DNA of 64,000 bases, taken from Streptomyces brasiliensis. GTDB taxonomy: Bacteria; Actinomycetota; Actinomycetes; Streptomycetales; Streptomycetaceae. This document shows, one piece after another, positions 52,701 to 61,609 of this stretch. Numbering within the stretch: position 1 is the first letter of the stretch; each line of letters begins with the position of its first letter. The stretch covers positions 248,001 through 312,000 of the forward strand of contig NZ_BMQA01000004.1 of the NCBI RefSeq assembly GCF_014647875.1. The letters are read 5' to 3'. The notes below the pieces were generated by a model. That model was given only the letters and a program-made list of their open reading frames with translations. It had not been told where the DNA came from and made no database searches. Both the position numbers and the translations under genes were made by a program.

Positions 52701-54775
52701 CCGCCGAGCGACAGCGGCAGGAGCCGAGGCAGAACGAGGAGATGTTCGCCGACTACAGCCCTCAGCACGGCGACGACCGGACCATCGGCGACGCCACCGC
52801 CGGGCTCGTCAACCTGCACGGCTGGTGGGGCGGCAAGCAGTGGAGCGTGCTGCGGCAGATCCGGTCGGTCAACCACGTGCTGGCCGGGAAGCCCGCCGAC
52901 GGCAAGCCGCTGGCCGATCGCGAGCGCCTCGGTGCCGTCGGCGACGGCTGGCGCAGCGACGGGCTGACGATCCCCGGCATCGGCAGGGTGTGGCCGTCCG
53001 TGCTCGGCGTCCTGCGGCCGCTCGCCTACCGCGCCGCGTCGCCCGCCGTGTCGGACGCCGAACGGGAAGCGCTGCTCCTGCTGCTCGAAGCACTCACCGA
53101 AGGCCCGCTCGCCGAGCCCGGGGGCACGCTCCGCGAGATCGTCCTGAGCGAGCCGCACGACAAACAGCAGCGCGCGGGTCAGGTGCTGCGCCGCGACGGC
53201 CGCACCGTCGTCGTCCTGGGCTGCCAGAGCGTCGACAACCAGCACGGCCGGGTCGACTGGCTTGCCCTGGACCACGACCCGTCCGGCGCGTTCGGCGCGG
53301 TCGCCCACTTCACGCTGGACAAGGAGACCCGATACCCGTCGGCGATCCGCGCCGGGCAGCTCGCCGCCGTCACCGAGCTGATCCGGGACAAGGGCGCCGC
53401 CCCGTGGCGCTCCGACGCACCGGCCGCGCTGGCGGCGGCGACGCGCGAGGCCCTGGGTCCGATCCAGGCGACCGTGCTGCTGGCCGGTCTGCCACCCGCG
53501 CCCGGTCCCGAGGAACTCGCCGCGATGGAACTGAAGCCCCGCCAGAAGGATCTCGGCGACGGCATGTTGAGCGGCCTCCACCAGCAGGACCGGGCCGCGC
53601 TGACCGGGGCGCTGCTGCCCGAGGACCCGGCCGATCTGTGGACGGCCGGACCGGACGTCGCTGCCGCGAGCGGTCTGTGGGCCGAGCGGCTCGGCTCACT
53701 CGTCCGCCTCCCCGAGGACCTCGACCTCCCCGGCGTGCCCGTCGGCTCGGCGGAGGCCGTGCTCAACCCCGGGCGCACGCCCTGGCTCAGCCGCACCACG
53801 GTGCAGCGGCCCGGCAAGGACGGCAACCTGGTTCCGGACGATCCGGCGGCGCTCCCCGGACGGCACGACCTCACCCACGCCGTCGACGCCCTGGCTGCGC
53901 TGGCCTACGCCCTGCCGTACGGGCACCCGCTGCGCACCGCGCTTCCGGACGGCCTGGCCGCCCTGCGCCGCCGCGTCGCGGACCCGGAGCTGCTCCTGGA
54001 TCTCGACGTCGAGTGGACGGAGAAGGGCGGGTCGACCGCCGTCGAACTCCGCAAGGCGTACGGGCTGTCCGCCACGGGAGGCGCCGACGCGCACGGCTTC
54101 ACCCGCCTCGGCGAGGCGCTCGTCCTGCGGCCCTGGTACCGGGACACCGAGACCGTCCTGGTCCGTCCGGCCGGGCTCACCGGCGCGGACGACGCCGTCT
54201 TCGGCCTGCTCGAGGGGCTGGTCGGCGCCGCCCGCAGCAGCGGTGTGCGGGCGCTGCGGGCGATCCTCGGCCAGGACCTGGCGCCCGCTCTCACGGCCGG
54301 TGGTGGGGGGCCCGCCGGGTACGCACAGGACCCCATCGTCACCGTGCCCGCGCTCGTCGCCGAGGTCGCTGCGGCGCGCGGCCTGGGCGAGGACGCGGCC
54401 GCGCTGTACCTCCAGCTGCTGGCCCTGCCCGACCCGACCGACCGCAACTGCGCCCGCTGGACCGGCTGGAAGCCCACCCGGATGAGGAAGGCACGCGCCG
54501 AACTGGCCGCGACCGGCCTGGTCGTCGAGGCCAAACGGCCGCGCGCCGGACGCACCTTGTTCCTGCCCTGCGGCTGGCACGACCTCAAGGCGCCCGCGCT
54601 GCCGGTGGAGACCTGGAAGGAGGGCCTCTACCCGATCCCGCCCCACGCCCGCGCCGTACCCCTGCTGCCGGTGCCGGACCTGTTCACCCGGGCCTGGAAC
54701 CGCGTACGCGAGGGCGACGCGCCGGCGTACGAGGAGCTGACGACACGGGCGACCCGGAGGGGGCGGCGCCGATGA
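49748..54775 (+). CDS. Very large protein (1675 aa) of the DUF4132/MoxR/VWA/SWIM operon
   Basis: I recognise no complete domain by eye. The N-terminal 450 residues are helical and repeat-like (EDLALEFLGLAREPETPEVG, KALKEHVKDLSRRLDPAAAW). The middle contains beta-rich stretches with LVMWRQGSKQSAYWSARPAE and a GGRTLHAGDTVLPPSRPL run. The C-terminal region, TDRNCARWTGWKPTRMRKAR followed by AELAATGLVVEAKRPRAGRT, looks like a winged-helix. It occupies the place of the YehI N-terminal part. The start ATG 49748 and the end both overlap neighbours (ATGA, GATGAG), so synthesis is coupled. It may be a large scaffold handled by the ATPase. Confidence 0.75.
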   Translation: MTHTYDPSTAAALLEAGAVLPPGTSAREDADTLTVRTYTHPALDDRRVVRLVPGTLGEAEDLALEFLGLAREPETPEVGQVRRETLGFPAWALVNDPANGHHALALVKDVERLARQAKSRPGTAKDGFEELGTRLGRAVPHFLPTFYEQAARVFLQHENTTYAAAFFGKAREAERVHALAVDEERQRAVFLEFAFAGALTVKALKEHVKDLSRRLDPAAAWAQFRQLTVERCAAGMPPYASLPQDARGLIKAAGLARVTEECALVADLIASPAAVRAPATFWNAYRATLPVLTRERPAVRTRLLEIMPAGLGRGVEDDEFWLALLAESGAEGLLTGAEEGAGAEAVPFADGGHVAATGVDAGEWLSRWAAHRKHGAAVTSRSRATLALVERMAPTLRAGGRPVDIFTGRWHAGADLDLLDLCAAQGIPLAVPDADVDVHLALDRWLRDSGPGRRDLVATAADPRLRRLLHRAVGALGPDHSASGLLKSLAEHPVLRDVLREWLDEAAEDYVRAVGLPGARAALDRLRPFRTVAADVNPEAVARIAGREVAPLLGRTLRAGILDELGWPALEDALRLLDAETRKGEDNSLIVHEAWPALILVRRHKAVVVGPEKILLEHDLRLPVDLDRWQRPRLRYVDGELLVMWRQGSKQSAYWSARPAEVFTLGGEQIPTWWSGNDIGTTSIPLPGGGRATGGRTLHAGDTVLPPSRPLIGDGTTYWRQGRQGRQSVWLEYDPDTGTHGRASLPALLRSGITEDASLLPAQCEVLPLQPGLEDSPFGTDGTVLGRWVRTEGTGVESRTTAGTPDGRTVTLRADRNGRLPGVPLGALRLPGGAAPVAVRQHQSIALFAAEDTSAAGELGRVATGERGSDFSAGTRFVPPVAFWHALRPRDERGSAVLRAVADDRAGEVLRVTAQALTDRQEALTRAGSDQAAKAAVPSVDKVVRDAVTGSLPDLTDARLRVGVATLVRTALQLAGSATAFATPPAERQRQEPRQNEEMFADYSPQHGDDRTIGDATAGLVNLHGWWGGKQWSVLRQIRSVNHVLAGKPADGKPLADRERLGAVGDGWRSDGLTIPGIGRVWPSVLGVLRPLAYRAASPAVSDAEREALLLLLEALTEGPLAEPGGTLREIVLSEPHDKQQRAGQVLRRDGRTVVVLGCQSVDNQHGRVDWLALDHDPSGAFGAVAHFTLDKETRYPSAIRAGQLAAVTELIRDKGAAPWRSDAPAALAAATREALGPIQATVLLAGLPPAPGPEELAAMELKPRQKDLGDGMLSGLHQQDRAALTGALLPEDPADLWTAGPDVAAASGLWAERLGSLVRLPEDLDLPGVPVGSAEAVLNPGRTPWLSRTTVQRPGKDGNLVPDDPAALPGRHDLTHAVDALAALAYALPYGHPLRTALPDGLAALRRRVADPELLLDLDVEWTEKGGSTAVELRKAYGLSATGGADAHGFTRLGEALVLRPWYRDTETVLVRPAGLTGADDAVFGLLEGLVGAARSSGVRALRAILGQDLAPALTAGGGGPAGYAQDPIVTVPALVAEVAAARGLGEDAAALYLQLLALPDPTDRNCARWTGWKPTRMRKARAELAATGLVVEAKRPRAGRTLFLPCGWHDLKAPALPVETWKEGLYPIPPHARAVPLLPVPDLFTRAWNRVREGDAPAYEELTTRATRRGRRR

Positions 54776-54975
54776 GCATGCGCCGAGCGCCGCTGCCGCG
54801 CCCGGCGTCGGCGACGATCGTCGATCCGCGCGAGGCGTCACCGGCGAAGGCGCACCCGCACGACGCGCCGCCGGCGGACTCCGGCGCGCGCCACCCGTCA
54901 CCGGCGGATGCCGTCCCCCGTCGAACCACTGTCACGACCACCATCCGTACCACCTCGAAGGACCCCCGCCGATGA
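54772..54975 (+). CDS. 67-residue linker ORF coupled to both neighbours
   Basis: An ATG at 54772 overlaps the stop of the 1675-residue gene (ATGA). Its own TGA (54973-54975) overlaps the start of the MoxR gene (ATGA at 54972). The product is a basic, Pro/Ala/Thr-rich peptide starting MSMRRAPLPRPASATIVDPR and ending TTVTTTIRTTSKDPRR, with no recognisable domain. The perfect overlap at both ends suggests it is translated, even if only to carry ribosomes across the junction. A short non-functional gap-filler is the alternative. Confidence 0.5.
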   Translation: MSMRRAPLPRPASATIVDPREASPAKAHPHDAPPADSGARHPSPADAVPRRTTVTTTIRTTSKDPRR

Positions 54976-56141
54976 CCACCGCCCTCGCCCCCGACGCGAC
55001 CCGTCAGGTCGTTCCGCCCGAGGATCGCCATGCCACCGAACTGGCCTTCCTCGCCGGTTACGACAGCGGCCCGCGCCCGCCCGCCTGGCGGCTCACCCCG
55101 CGTGCGGTCGTCACGTTCGTCATGGGCAGTGGAGGGCAGGCCCTGAGGCTGCCGGACGACGCCGAGGTGCCGGAAGGGATACCCCGCCGGCTCGTGGTGG
55201 AGGGCAAGTTCGTGGGTGACCGGGCCCTGGTCGAGCGGTGTGTCGTCACGCTCGCCGGAGAGCGAGGACTGCTGCTCGTCGGCGAGCCCGGCACCGCCAA
55301 GTCGATGCTGTCCGAGCTGCTGTCCGCCGCCGTGTGCGGCACCAGCGGCCTGGTGGTACAGGGTACGGCGGGTACGACCGAGGACCAGCTCAAGTACGGC
55401 TGGAACTACGCCCTGTTGCTGGCCCAGGGGCCCAGCCGGCAGGCGCTCGTGCCGTCACCCGTCCTGACCGCGATGAACCGGGGTGCCATCGCCCGGGTCG
55501 AGGAGGTCACCCGCTGTCTGCCCGAAGTGCAGGACTCCCTGGTGTCGTTGCTCTCCGAGCGGCGCATCGCGGTGCCCGAGCTGGCGGGCACGGACGACGC
55601 GCTGGCGCACGCCGCTCCCGGTTTCAACCTCATCGCCACCGCCAATCTGCGGGACAAGGGCGTCTCGGAGATGTCCGCCGCGCTCAAGCGCCGGTTCAAC
55701 TTCGAGACCGTCGGCCCCATCCCGGACCTCGACGCGGAGACCGCGCTGGTGCGCAGCCAGGCGCGGGCGTCGGTGGAGCGGGCGGGCGCGCCGTTCCGGG
55801 TCGACGACGCCGTACTGGAGGCGCTGGTCACCGCGTTCCGCGATCTGCGGGAGGGACGGTCGGCGGAGGGCTGGGAGGTCGAGCGGCCCTCCACGGTGAT
55901 GAGCACCGCCGAGGCGGTGTCGGTAGCGGGCGCGCTCGGGCTGGCGGCGGCCTACTTCCCTGGGGACCGTGATGTGCTCGGGCTGCTGCCGGGGCACCTC
56001 CTGGGCGTCGTACGCAAGGACGATCCCGCCGACGCGGCCCGGCTGCGCGGCTACTGGGACGGTCCGGTACGGCGCCGCGCCGAGCAGGGCTCCGCCACCT
56101 GGCGCACCCTGTGGGACCTGCGCACGGTTCTGGAAGGCTGA
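54972..56141 (+). CDS. MoxR-family AAA+ ATPase (YehL-like)
   Basis: The 389-residue ATPase has Walker A GEPGTAKS near residues 104-111, TAGTTEDQLKYGWNYALLLA (the Streptomyces text reads TAGTTEDQLKYGWN), the Walker B equivalent GAIARVEEVTRCLPEVQDSL (VEE rather than the usual DE), and the sensor region FNLIATANLRDKGVSEMSAA with LKRRFNF. MoxR ATPases act with VWA proteins to remodel or mature other proteins. Operon partners identify the YehL subgroup. It is followed by a DUF5682-VWA protein after 5 nt. Confidence 0.92.
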   Translation: MTTALAPDATRQVVPPEDRHATELAFLAGYDSGPRPPAWRLTPRAVVTFVMGSGGQALRLPDDAEVPEGIPRRLVVEGKFVGDRALVERCVVTLAGERGLLLVGEPGTAKSMLSELLSAAVCGTSGLVVQGTAGTTEDQLKYGWNYALLLAQGPSRQALVPSPVLTAMNRGAIARVEEVTRCLPEVQDSLVSLLSERRIAVPELAGTDDALAHAAPGFNLIATANLRDKGVSEMSAALKRRFNFETVGPIPDLDAETALVRSQARASVERAGAPFRVDDAVLEALVTAFRDLREGRSAEGWEVERPSTVMSTAEAVSVAGALGLAAAYFPGDRDVLGLLPGHLLGVVRKDDPADAARLRGYWDGPVRRRAEQGSATWRTLWDLRTVLEG

Positions 56142-56146
56142 CGACC

Positions 56147-59100
56147 GTGCACCCCGAGGACGCCGTCGCCCGGCTCACCGACCCGGCGGCGCCGTATCTG
56201 ATCGGCGTACGACATCACGCGCCCTCCCTGGCGGCGGTCGTACCCGCGCTGCTGGAGGCCGCCGAGCCGGACGTGCTGCTCGTCGAACTCCCCGGCGAGC
56301 TGCAGGAATGGCTGCCGTGGCTCGCCCATGAGGAGACCCGGGCCCCGGTCGCCCTCGCCGCCGCTCCGAGCGACGGTTCCGGGGGCCCGGCCTTCTACCC
56401 CTTCGCCGACTTCTCCCCCGAACTCGCGGCGGTGCGCTGGGCCGCGCGGCGCGGGGTGCGCACGGTGGCGTGCGATCTGCCGCTGGCTGACCGGGGGTGG
56501 ACGGAACGGCACCCGTCCTCGCAGGGGGCCGGTGTGCCGCGTCTCGCGGACGCGCTCCGTGAGCGGCTCACCGGCCGCCCGGGAGACGACCTGTGGGACC
56601 GGCTCGTCGAGGCCACCGCGCCGGGCTCCCCGCCGGAGGCACTGCGGCGCGCGGCGCTGCTCACGGGGTGGGCGCTGCGCGAGGACGCGGTTGCGTCGGG
56701 GGGTGTTGCGGAGCTGGATCTGCGGCGGGAGCGGTGGATGCGTTCCTGCCTGGCCACCGCCGCCGCACAGGGCGGGCGGGCGGCCGTGCTGGTCGGCGCG
56801 TTCCACGCCCCGGCGTTGCTCCCCGCGCCCGCCGAGGAGCCGACCCCACTGCGAGGAGCCGCCTCCGGAGAACCGCCCCTGCCACAGGAAAGCGCCTTCG
56901 AGGAACCGTCTCCATCGCGGGAAGCCATCGACGAGGAACCGCCCCCACCGCAGACGCAGGAACCCGTCCGGACCTGGACGACCTCGCTCATCCCCTACAC
57001 CTACGCGCTCCTGGACGAGCGTTCCGGCTACCCGGCCGGCATCCGCGACCCGGAGTGGCAGCACCTGGTCCTCGACGCGGCGGGCGATCCGGCCGCGCTG
57101 GAGGACGTGCTGACCCGGGCGGCCGTACGGGTCTGCGCGGAACTGCGCGCCCAGGGACACCCGTCGGGGCCCGCCGACGCGCGTGAGATCAGCAGGCTCG
57201 CCGGAGACCTCGCCCGGCTGCGGGGGCTGCCCGCGGCCGGCCGGGGAGAACTGGTCGAGGCGGTGCAGACGGTGCTGGCGCAGGGCGAGCCGTACGGGCG
57301 GGGCCGGGCCGTCGCCCGGGCGATGGAAAGCGTGCTCGTCGGAACGCGCGGCGGCCGCCCGGCGCCGGACGCCCCGCGTAGCGGTCTCGCGCCGGCGGTC
57401 GAGGCGGAGCTTGCGGCGCTGGGCCTGCCCGGTCCGGCGGACACCGGCCGGACGACGGCCCGTGATCTGCGCCTGGACCCGCTCCGGTCCGACCTGGACC
57501 GCCGGCGTGAACTGCTGCTGCGCCGGCTGTCGGTGTGCGGGGTGCCGTACGCCGACGCGACGGAGGTCGTCGGCGCGGGCGGCGCGGAGGCGCTGACCTC
57601 GCGCTGGGAGGTGCGCTGGACACCCGCCACCGAGGCCATGCTGAACGCGGCCGGTGTCCGGGGTGTCACCGCCGCGCAGGCCGCCGAGGGAGTGCTGCGT
57701 GAGCGGCGGCACGGCGAACTTGCGGCGGGCGGACCCACCGCGGCACAGACGCTGGGCGGTCTGGAGCAGGCGGCGGAGTGCGGTCTGCCCGCCCTCACGG
57801 ACGAGCGGCTCGCCGACGCCGCCGAGGTGCTGCCCCGGTCCGGCACCCTTCCCGAACTCCTCGCCGGACTCGCCCTGTTGGACCGGTTGCGGGCCGGGCA
57901 TGTCGCCGGGCTCGACACCGACGAGGACCGTACGGCCCGCGCGGCGGAGGTCGCCGAGTCGCTGACCACCGCCGCCGTACGCCAGGTGGACGGGCTCGCG
58001 GGCTCCGAGGAACCGGGCGACGCGCACGCCCTGCTCGAACTCGCCCACCGCGCCGACCTCCTGGGCGGCATCCTGCTCACCGACGCCCTCGCCCGGCTGG
58101 CCGCCGACGGCTCGCCCCTGATGCGCGGCGCCGCGGGAGCCGTACGCGTGCTCCTCGGACACGAGGAACCCGAGATCCTCGGCGGTCGCGTGGCCTCGTG
58201 GGTCGACACGGCCACCGACCCCGAGTCCCGGTCCGCGCTCACCGCGCGGCTCACCGGTCTGCTCAGCGCGGCGGGCCGGCTCCTGGAGTCCGCGGCACCG
58301 GCCCTCGAGCCCCTGCTCAACCGGGTGTCCGAGCTGTCCGACCAGGACTTCCTCGACCGGCTCCCGGCCCTGCGCGGCGGCTTCGACACGCTCAGTCCGG
58401 CCGCTCGCGACCGCCTCCTCACGGCCGTCGAGGAGCGCCTGGACACGGATCACCTGGCGGACACCGGAGGCATCGATCCCGTCTCCCTCGCCACCTGGAC
58501 CGCCGCGGACCTGGCGGCACGCGAGGCGCTGCGGACGCTGGACCTCCTCCCCCCTCCACGTGAGCGGCGGAAGCCCTCGAGCCCTGCGGACGCCTGGACT
58601 CCGCCCGGCGAGGAGCACCGCCTGGCCCCCGCCGACCGCTGGCGGCTCGTCCTCGGCCGCCGTACCGACCAACTTCCCACCCGGACCGCGGCGTTGGCCA
58701 CCGCACTCGACGAGCTGTACGGCAGCGGACGGGGCGAGGGCAGCAGAGGGGATCTGACCGGTGGGGGCCGGGGCGGTGGCCGGGAGGCGGCGTATCCCGG
58801 TGTGCGCGAGTGGTCCGAGGAACTGGCGGCGCTGTTCGGGCCGGGTATCCGCGAGGAGGTCCTGGCGGCCGCCGCCGCGACGGGCCGCCAGGATGTGATC
58901 GCCGAGCTGGACGCGGACAGCGTCCGGCCCTCGGTCGACCTGCTGCGTTCCGTGCTCCGGCACGCGGGAGGGCTGCCGGAGGCCCGGCTGGCCGCACTGC
59001 GTCCGCTCGTACGGCGCCTGGTCGAGGCCCTGACGCGGCAGTTGGCCACCCGGCTGCGCCCGGCCCTGCACGGCACCGCCCTGCCGCGCCCCAGCAGACG

Positions 59101-59725
59101 CCCCGGCGGTGGCCTCGACCTGCCCCGCACTCTGCGCGCCAACCTGGCGACGGCGCGCCGAGCCCCGGACGGCACCGTGCAGGTGATCCCGGAGCGCCCG
59201 GTGTTCCGCGCGCGGGCTCGGCGGGCCGCCGACTGGCGGCTGATCCTGGTCACCGACGTGTCCGGGTCCATGGAGGCGTCCACGATCTGGGCCGCCCTCA
59301 CGGCGTCGGTGCTGGCCGGGGTGCCCACGCTGTCCACGCACTTCCTGGCCTTCTCCACCGAGGTCCTCGACCTCACCGACCACGTCGAGGACCCGCTGTC
59401 CCTGCTGCTCGAGGTCCGGGTGGGCGGCGGAACGCACATCGCCGCGGGGCTGCGGCACGCGCGCGAGCTGGTCACCGTGCCGTCGCGCACGCTCGTCGTG
59501 GTGGTGAGCGACTTCGAGGAGGGGTATCCGGTCGGCGGGCTGCTCGCCGAGGTCCGCGCCCTGGTCGGCGCGGGCTGTCACGTCCTGGGCTGCGCGAGCC
59601 TCGACGACACGGGCCGGCCCCGGTACTCCACCGGTGTCGCCGGGCAGCTGGTCGCCGCCGGGATGCCCGTCGCCGCCCTCAGCCCGCTCGAACTCGCCCG
59701 CTGGGTAGGGGAGAAGATCGCATGA
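56147..59725 (+). CDS. DUF5682-VWA fusion protein
   Basis: The 1192-residue protein joins two parts. The first ~800 residues are DUF5682: YLIGVRHHAPSLAAVVPALL, VLLVELPGELQEWLPWLAHE and ARRGVRTVACDLPL, with Pro/Glu-rich repeats near residues 225-275. The rest starts around PADRWRLVLGRRTDQLP and ends in a von Willebrand A domain: LVTDVSGSME with MIDAS D-x-S-x-S near residue 1036, VGGGTHIAAG and VVVSDFEEGYPVGGLL. In many genomes these are separate genes (YehM/YehP-like). GTG 56147 follows GGAAGG. The VWA part is expected to pair with the MoxR ATPase. Confidence 0.88.
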   Translation: MHPEDAVARLTDPAAPYLIGVRHHAPSLAAVVPALLEAAEPDVLLVELPGELQEWLPWLAHEETRAPVALAAAPSDGSGGPAFYPFADFSPELAAVRWAARRGVRTVACDLPLADRGWTERHPSSQGAGVPRLADALRERLTGRPGDDLWDRLVEATAPGSPPEALRRAALLTGWALREDAVASGGVAELDLRRERWMRSCLATAAAQGGRAAVLVGAFHAPALLPAPAEEPTPLRGAASGEPPLPQESAFEEPSPSREAIDEEPPPPQTQEPVRTWTTSLIPYTYALLDERSGYPAGIRDPEWQHLVLDAAGDPAALEDVLTRAAVRVCAELRAQGHPSGPADAREISRLAGDLARLRGLPAAGRGELVEAVQTVLAQGEPYGRGRAVARAMESVLVGTRGGRPAPDAPRSGLAPAVEAELAALGLPGPADTGRTTARDLRLDPLRSDLDRRRELLLRRLSVCGVPYADATEVVGAGGAEALTSRWEVRWTPATEAMLNAAGVRGVTAAQAAEGVLRERRHGELAAGGPTAAQTLGGLEQAAECGLPALTDERLADAAEVLPRSGTLPELLAGLALLDRLRAGHVAGLDTDEDRTARAAEVAESLTTAAVRQVDGLAGSEEPGDAHALLELAHRADLLGGILLTDALARLAADGSPLMRGAAGAVRVLLGHEEPEILGGRVASWVDTATDPESRSALTARLTGLLSAAGRLLESAAPALEPLLNRVSELSDQDFLDRLPALRGGFDTLSPAARDRLLTAVEERLDTDHLADTGGIDPVSLATWTAADLAAREALRTLDLLPPPRERRKPSSPADAWTPPGEEHRLAPADRWRLVLGRRTDQLPTRTAALATALDELYGSGRGEGSRGDLTGGGRGGGREAAYPGVREWSEELAALFGPGIREEVLAAAAATGRQDVIAELDADSVRPSVDLLRSVLRHAGGLPEARLAALRPLVRRLVEALTRQLATRLRPALHGTALPRPSRRPGGGLDLPRTLRANLATARRAPDGTVQVIPERPVFRARARRAADWRLILVTDVSGSMEASTIWAALTASVLAGVPTLSTHFLAFSTEVLDLTDHVEDPLSLLLEVRVGGGTHIAAGLRHARELVTVPSRTLVVVVSDFEEGYPVGGLLAEVRALVGAGCHVLGCASLDDTGRPRYSTGVAGQLVAAGMPVAALSPLELARWVGEKIA

Positions 59726-61509
59726 GCATGAGCCAGGATCTGCCACCGGTCGCCCCGTCCGTCACCGCGGAACTCGTCGCGGCCCTGACGCCCCGGCTCC
59801 GCAAGCGCCTGGACGCGGGCATCGCGAAGCTCGCCGCCCGCCCCGCCGTCCGGGACGGCGACACGGTACGGATCGCGGTCGACGACTCGACCGATCTCGA
59901 ACTCCACGCGCCTGACGGCACGGTGACGAGCGGGGCGGCCATCCGCTGCGGCTGTCTGCTCGCCCCGGACTGTCTGCACCGGGCCGCCGCGGCATCGGCG
60001 GCACCGATCGCCGAACCGGTAGCGGAGGGTGCCACCTCCGGCGCATCAGAGGCTGACGATTCAGCACGGAGGGAAGCCAACTCCGAGACACGCAGGGACA
60101 GTTCACTCGCATTCGCATCAGACGCCCAACGCACCGCAGCTCAGGGCCTGTTCCAGGCCACCGCCGCCGCTCTCGACGCGGGCACCGACGGCGCCGGTGC
60201 CGTCGTCCAGGCGGAGCTGCTGCGCGCCGCGCACACCGCACGGCTGGCGGGGCTCCCCCGGGCCGCCGCCTCGGCGGTCTCCGTGGTCACCGCGGTGCGC
60301 GCGGCCCGCTCCGCCGACCCGGCCTACCGCCTCACCGACCTCGTCTCCGCGCTCACCGACGTGCTGACGGTCGCCCACCGCGTTCCGTACGCCACCGGTC
60401 CGGAGCTGACCGAACTGCGCGGCACCGTACGGCAGCCCTACACCCCGGACGGTTCCCTGCGGCTGTACGGCGTCTTCTCCGAGCCGGTGCTGTCGGCGAC
60501 CGGGTACGCGGGTGCGGTCAGCTGGACCGCCGACGCCGAGGGCCGCCTGTACACCGTGTCCGACGTGGCTCCCGGCGGCTCCGGACGGGCGGTGGGCGCG
60601 GCCGACCGCGCGGTGCGCATCGGGGACACGGCGTTGACGCACCGCGAGTTGTCGCGCGCCGGGCTCGCGGTGTCCGGTGCCACGGTGTCGCCGACGGGGC
60701 GGCTCGGTGCGGGAGCCACGGTACGGGCGGTCAGGGCGTCCGGTGCCGGCTGGGGCGAGGAGCCGCTCGACCGGCTGTGGGCCGAGCCCGTCGCCGATCA
60801 GGTCTCCCGCGCCCTGGACGGCGGTCACGGTCTGCTGTTCCTCGACGTGACGCTCGCCGGCACGGTCCGCGAGTCGGCGGGCGACGTCCTGCTGGCCGAC
60901 TGTGCCGGCCTGACGCTCCGGCTGGCCGCGGCCCACGACCATCCGGCGCTCCCCCACCGCGACAATCTCCGCCTGCTCGCCGCGGCTCCGGGCACCCGTC
61001 TGCGTGTCGTCGCCCGTCTCGTGCCGGCGCCGCAGTCACGGGCGCTGCTGCTCGCCTGCGCCCACCCCACGGATCCCGGCGGCCATCTGGACCTGGGCCT
61101 CGACCGGCTCCGGCGGGCGGACCTGCCCGCCGCCGCGACGCCCTCCACCGCCGCGGCGGCCCTGTGCTCCTCCGACGAGGCCCCCCTCCACCTGCTGCGC
61201 AGACGCGTCCATCAGGCCGCGTCCGGGGGCCGACGCGTCCTGGCCTTCCCCGGCTCCGCCGCGTCCGACGACCGGCGTCTGAGCGACCGCGGCCTCGCCA
61301 CCGCGGCCGATCTGCTGGACGACCTGCACGCGGCCGCGGCGGACCGCGCCCGCGACCCCTTCGGCCGTCTCCTGCCCGCCGACACGGACCGCTTCGCCCG
61401 CGCCTGGCTGGCCGCCGCCCGCTACACCGAGGAGATCGACCGGGCCCTGTGCGCGGCGGCGTGGCGTGCGGGCCGCCGCCTCCCCGTCCCGGCGGCCCGC
61501 ACCGATTGA
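59722..61509 (+). CDS. SWIM zinc-finger protein (YehQ-like)
   Basis: The 595-residue protein has a SWIM zinc finger with ligands C76, C78, C84 and H86 (IRCGCLLAPDCLHRAAA). An acidic linker follows (SGASEADDSARREANSETRR), then a helical region and a beta-rich middle (SAGLTLRLAAAHDHPALPHR-like text). SWIM fingers bind DNA or proteins. ATG 59722 overlaps the previous stop (ATGA), making it the last coupled gene of the operon. The YehL-type operons that I know also end in a SWIM gene. Target and role are unknown. Confidence 0.88.
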   Translation: MSMSQDLPPVAPSVTAELVAALTPRLRKRLDAGIAKLAARPAVRDGDTVRIAVDDSTDLELHAPDGTVTSGAAIRCGCLLAPDCLHRAAAASAAPIAEPVAEGATSGASEADDSARREANSETRRDSSLAFASDAQRTAAQGLFQATAAALDAGTDGAGAVVQAELLRAAHTARLAGLPRAAASAVSVVTAVRAARSADPAYRLTDLVSALTDVLTVAHRVPYATGPELTELRGTVRQPYTPDGSLRLYGVFSEPVLSATGYAGAVSWTADAEGRLYTVSDVAPGGSGRAVGAADRAVRIGDTALTHRELSRAGLAVSGATVSPTGRLGAGATVRAVRASGAGWGEEPLDRLWAEPVADQVSRALDGGHGLLFLDVTLAGTVRESAGDVLLADCAGLTLRLAAAHDHPALPHRDNLRLLAAAPGTRLRVVARLVPAPQSRALLLACAHPTDPGGHLDLGLDRLRRADLPAAATPSTAAAALCSSDEAPLHLLRRRVHQAASGGRRVLAFPGSAASDDRRLSDRGLATAADLLDDLHAAAADRARDPFGRLLPADTDRFARAWLAAARYTEEIDRALCAAAWRAGRRLPVPAARTD

Positions 61510-61609
61510 GTACATCCAGGTGTGTGTTGTCGCTCGGTTGAAGTCCGGGACAGCGAACGGTGCGCGGGTATGGGCACAAGTGCGTATGCGGACCTGAGGA
61601 GAGGAACGC

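Noticed and set aside
56051..59746. 1231-codon minus-strand frame opposite the DUF5682-VWA gene
   Set aside because: Gln/Arg/Gly-rich antisense sequence without domains. The plus strand has DUF5682 and VWA motifs.
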